NCBI GenBank assembly: GCA_002842095.1
Contig: PHCB01000001.1
Location: 124,001-188,000 of the forward strand
Direction: 5' to 3'
From: a candidate division BRC1 bacterium HGW-BRC1-1
GTDB lineage: Bacteria > Sumerlaeota > Sumerlaeia > Sumerlaeales > Sumerlaeaceae
DNA: 64,000 nt
This document shows, one piece after another, positions 61,483-64,000 of this stretch. Every line of letters starts with the position of its first letter. Position 1 is the first letter of the stretch. The notes beneath the pieces were generated by a model. It did not search any database and had not been told where the DNA came from. It worked only from the letters and a program-made list of their open reading frames with translations. The translations under genes were made by a program, and so were the position numbers.

Positions 61483-61917
61483 CTACGCGTCCTCGAGCAG
61501 GCCCATGGTCAACGGATCCTGGTCGCCGTCATAGTATTTATCCAACGCGTCCTCGAATACAGACGGATCATCCGCCACCTGCGCAAAGAGGGTGAGCGAT
61601 GAACGGAACTTCATGGCATCGATGCCACCGAGAATTTCCTCGGCATCAGACCCCTCGTTGCTGTTCATCGCCTCCACGCATTCTCTGAGGCGCTCGCCGA
61701 GAATCGGATGGGCGAGGTATGCAACGGCTTCATCGCGCGATTGAATCGCGTATCTCCGCGCCATGGGACTCGCACCCAGACCCGCGATCTGCGGGAAAAT
61801 GAACCAGATCCAATGCCCCCGCTTATCACCCGCGCGAAGCTCCGCTAATACACCGGCGTAAACCCCCTCCTGAGCTTCAACGAAACGATTCAGATCGAAT
61901 GGATCACTTTTTTTCAT
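61483..61917 (-). CDS. DUF1810 family protein
   Basis: DPFDLNRFVEAQEGVYAGVLAELRAGDKRGHWIWFIFPQIAGLGASPMARRYAI. Confidence 0.92.
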   Translation of the reverse strand: MKKSDPFDLNRFVEAQEGVYAGVLAELRAGDKRGHWIWFIFPQIAGLGASPMARRYAIQSRDEAVAYLAHPILGERLRECVEAMNSNEGSDAEEILGGIDAMKFRSSLTLFAQVADDPSVFEDALDKYYDGDQDPLTMGLLEDA

Positions 61918-62120
61918 ATATTTTGTGCACCGTTTTTTCGGTCCCCCACCATGGTTTTGGCCTTTGTCTATAAGCACTTCAGACTCTAATGAGCTCCTGC
62001 CGTCCATTCCCATCAAAAACTATTTTTAAAAAAATCGACGTGCTGAACAAATATTTTTCAATGGCTTCGTTAAAGCTATTCAACAACGCAGCAAACAAAC
62101 CAAACGAAAGAATCTGAAAA

Positions 62121-62702
62121 ATGAAAAACTCATGGATCACCCGCATCGCAGTTCTCGCAGTCGCAGCATCGTTGAGCACCGTTAGCGCCCAGGCAGCAAG
62201 CTGCGGCGCCGGTGGTGGAGCCGAAGCAGCAGCCCCTGCAGCCGGTGGCGAGAAGAAGGTCGAAGTCACGAAGGTTGCCGACGCTGCCAAGCCGTCGAAG
62301 GACATCGTTGACACCGCAGTCGGTGCCGGTTCTTTCAATACCCTCGTCGCCGCAGTGAAGGCCGCCGGCCTGGTTGAAACCCTCAAGGGTGACGGACCGT
62401 TCACCGTCTTTGCGCCCACGGATGAGGCTTTCGCCAAGCTCCCCAAGGAAACCCTTGCCGACCTTCTCAAGCCCGAGAACAAAGAGAAGCTGACCGCGAT
62501 TCTGACCTACCATGTGGTTGCCGGCAACGTTAAGGCCGCCGACGTGGTGAAGCTGAAGAGCGCCAAAACCGTGAATGGTAAAGAAGTTAAGATCAGCGTT
62601 GATGGCGACAAGGTGAAGGTCGACGACGCAAACGTCATTAAGACCGACATCGCCACCAGCAACGGCACCATCCACGTCATCGACGCAGTAATTCTCCCCT
62701 GA
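62121..62702 (+). CDS. Exported fasciclin-domain protein
   Basis: Signal peptide; [77 protein letters not shown]. Confidence 0.95.
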   Translation: MKNSWITRIAVLAVAASLSTVSAQAASCGAGGGAEAAAPAAGGEKKVEVTKVADAAKPSKDIVDTAVGAGSFNTLVAAVKAAGLVETLKGDGPFTVFAPTDEAFAKLPKETLADLLKPENKEKLTAILTYHVVAGNVKAADVVKLKSAKTVNGKEVKISVDGDKVKVDDANVIKTDIATSNGTIHVIDAVILP

Positions 62703-62755
62703 CCCCTGATTTCTCCGAATCAAATGCAGTAGAAGCATCTGATTCCCCCACCAGG

Positions 62756-62790
62756 GCGGTGCGACCTTCGAGTCGCACCGCTTCTTTTTT
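62756..62790 (+). terminator. Rho-independent terminator after fasciclin gene
   Basis: gcggtgcgac-cttcga-gtcgcaccgc then ttctttttt. Confidence 0.93.
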
Positions 62791-62832
62791 GTGCCCCCTT
62801 GACCCTGCTTGACATGACCGCGTTACACCCCG

Positions 62833-63111
62833 ATGCCTGCACCCATGAATGCGAAAGAACCACTCTGGCTTTGCATGGGTTCCGCCTGTCATCAACGCGG
62901 GGTGTATGACATCCTGCCGCATTTGCAGCGCTTGCTCTGCGAACATCAGCTCGATCGCGTTATCGAACTGAAGGGTTCATTCTGTCTCGGACCATGCGTG
63001 AATGGCAGCGTGCTCAAGTTCCGTGAAACACTCTTCATCAACATTACGCCGGAAAACCTCCGCGTCCGCTTCACGATGGAAATGCTCAGACATCTCAAAG
63101 CAGCATTGTAA
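62833..63111 (+). CDS. Thioredoxin-like [2Fe-2S] ferredoxin (NuoE-like)
   Basis: CMGSAC (C-x4-C) and SFCLGPC (C-x3-C) motif pair. Confidence 0.85.
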   Translation: MPAPMNAKEPLWLCMGSACHQRGVYDILPHLQRLLCEHQLDRVIELKGSFCLGPCVNGSVLKFRETLFINITPENLRVRFTMEMLRHLKAAL

Positions 63112-63132
63112 GAAAAGGGGAAATTCACTTCG

Positions 63133-63642
63133 ATGGAAACCAACCGAAAAACCCTTTGGGAATCGCTTTGGGATTACGACCCCAACGGCCTCATTGTCTT
63201 CGACAAGGACCTCATCGTGCGGGTCGTGAACCCGGCTTTCTGTCGAATGTTCGGAGTAACCCCGGACGAAATCGTGGGCAAACACGCCGGGGTGGTGATG
63301 GACGACGCTGAAGAACTGTCAGCGATGTTGAAGCGCCCCGAAGGTACGCTGCCCCACCGCGAAAAATATTATGCGAAGCAGGACCTGGCCGTGCGTCAGG
63401 TTGTTTTCCCCGTGGAGGACGAGGGCATCATCGCCTGCATCCTCGTGGACCACACCCACGACTTCAAGCTGCGCCGCGAGATGCTGACACGCAAACAACA
63501 GACCATAGCCCGGGTGCAGGAGGTGGTGGACAAGCAGATGAAGGTGGCCCAGGAAATTGCTGGCCTGCTGGGAGAAACCACTGCCGAAACCAAGGTCAGC
63601 CTGATCAAGATTGTCGAACTCGTGGAGAAGGAAAACTTCTGA
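63133..63642 (+). CDS. PAS-domain protein with C-terminal helical region
   Basis: LWDYDPNGLIVFDKDLIVRVVNPAFCRMFGVTPDEIVGKHAG; KVAQEIAGLLGETTAETKVSLIKIVELVEKE. Confidence 0.85.
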   Translation: METNRKTLWESLWDYDPNGLIVFDKDLIVRVVNPAFCRMFGVTPDEIVGKHAGVVMDDAEELSAMLKRPEGTLPHREKYYAKQDLAVRQVVFPVEDEGIIACILVDHTHDFKLRREMLTRKQQTIARVQEVVDKQMKVAQEIAGLLGETTAETKVSLIKIVELVEKENF

Positions 63643-63643
63643 C

Positions 63644-64000
63644 TTGCACGATTTTCTCGACATCCACGACAGCAGCCTCTTCCGCCATGGGGAGGAACTG
63701 TGCGGCGATCAGGTGAGACTCGTGCAAGCCGGCGACCGCACCATCGCCATTCTATCCGATGGCCTGGGCAGCGGCGTAAAAGCCTGCATCCTCGCGACTC
63801 TCACCTCGCAAATTATCGCCACGATGCTGGGCGCCGAGGCACCACTGGATGAAGTGCTGAGCACCGTCATAGGCACCCTGCCGATGTGCAAAGTGCGGGA
63901 AATTGCCTACGCGACTTTCACCGTCGTGGAGGTGAATCAAGTAACCCTTGAAGTGCGCGTCATCAATTTCGACAACCCACCGATCCTCTATCTGAAAGCC
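63644..64000 (+). CDS. SpoIIE-like PP2C-type serine phosphatase, truncated by window end
   Basis: TTG start 1 nt after PAS stop; GDQVRLVQAGDRTIAILSDGLGSGVKACILATLTSQIIATML; frame open to window end; not in the supplied ORF track. Confidence 0.8.
   Translation, partial: MHDFLDIHDSSLFRHGEELCGDQVRLVQAGDRTIAILSDGLGSGVKACILATLTSQIIATMLGAEAPLDEVLSTVIGTLPMCKVREIAYATFTVVEVNQVTLEVRVINFDNPPILYLKA

Overview
The window is a dense, mostly high-GC bacterial chromosome segment with about 49 supportable genes. It has no convincing tRNA, rRNA, CRISPR array, prophage or transposase. Most genes are housekeeping or cell-envelope functions: carB, thiC with an upstream TPP riboswitch, apt, lpxB, ftsW/rodA-type, galE, gmd, ppk1/ppx, mazG, larE, a Pal/OmpA lipoprotein, a GreA-domain fusion, and a GspI/J-E-F secretion/pilus operon. 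An SRP (4.5S) RNA lies at ~28.7-28.8 kb on the minus strand, overlapped by spurious ORFs. Gene content suggests a poorly studied Gram-negative-type lineage; I cannot assign it from sequence alone. The observations most worth following up are: (1) a >2279-aa membrane protein with a complete pseudopilin-like domain inside it; (2) a 26-bp perfect direct repeat that forms the 3' ends of the convergent larE and lemA-like genes and flanks a ~420-bp non-coding insert with 11-bp phased repeats; (3) a [2Fe-2S] / PAS / SpoIIE-phosphatase cluster at the right edge, resembling the accessory genes of putative sensory [FeFe]-hydrogenase operons; (4) a low-GC MBOAT/SGNH acyl-transfer module between carB and galE; (5) a Gfo/Idh oxidoreductase next to lpxB that could be a GnnA-type lipid A enzyme. 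All assignments come from reading protein motifs; no database search was run.
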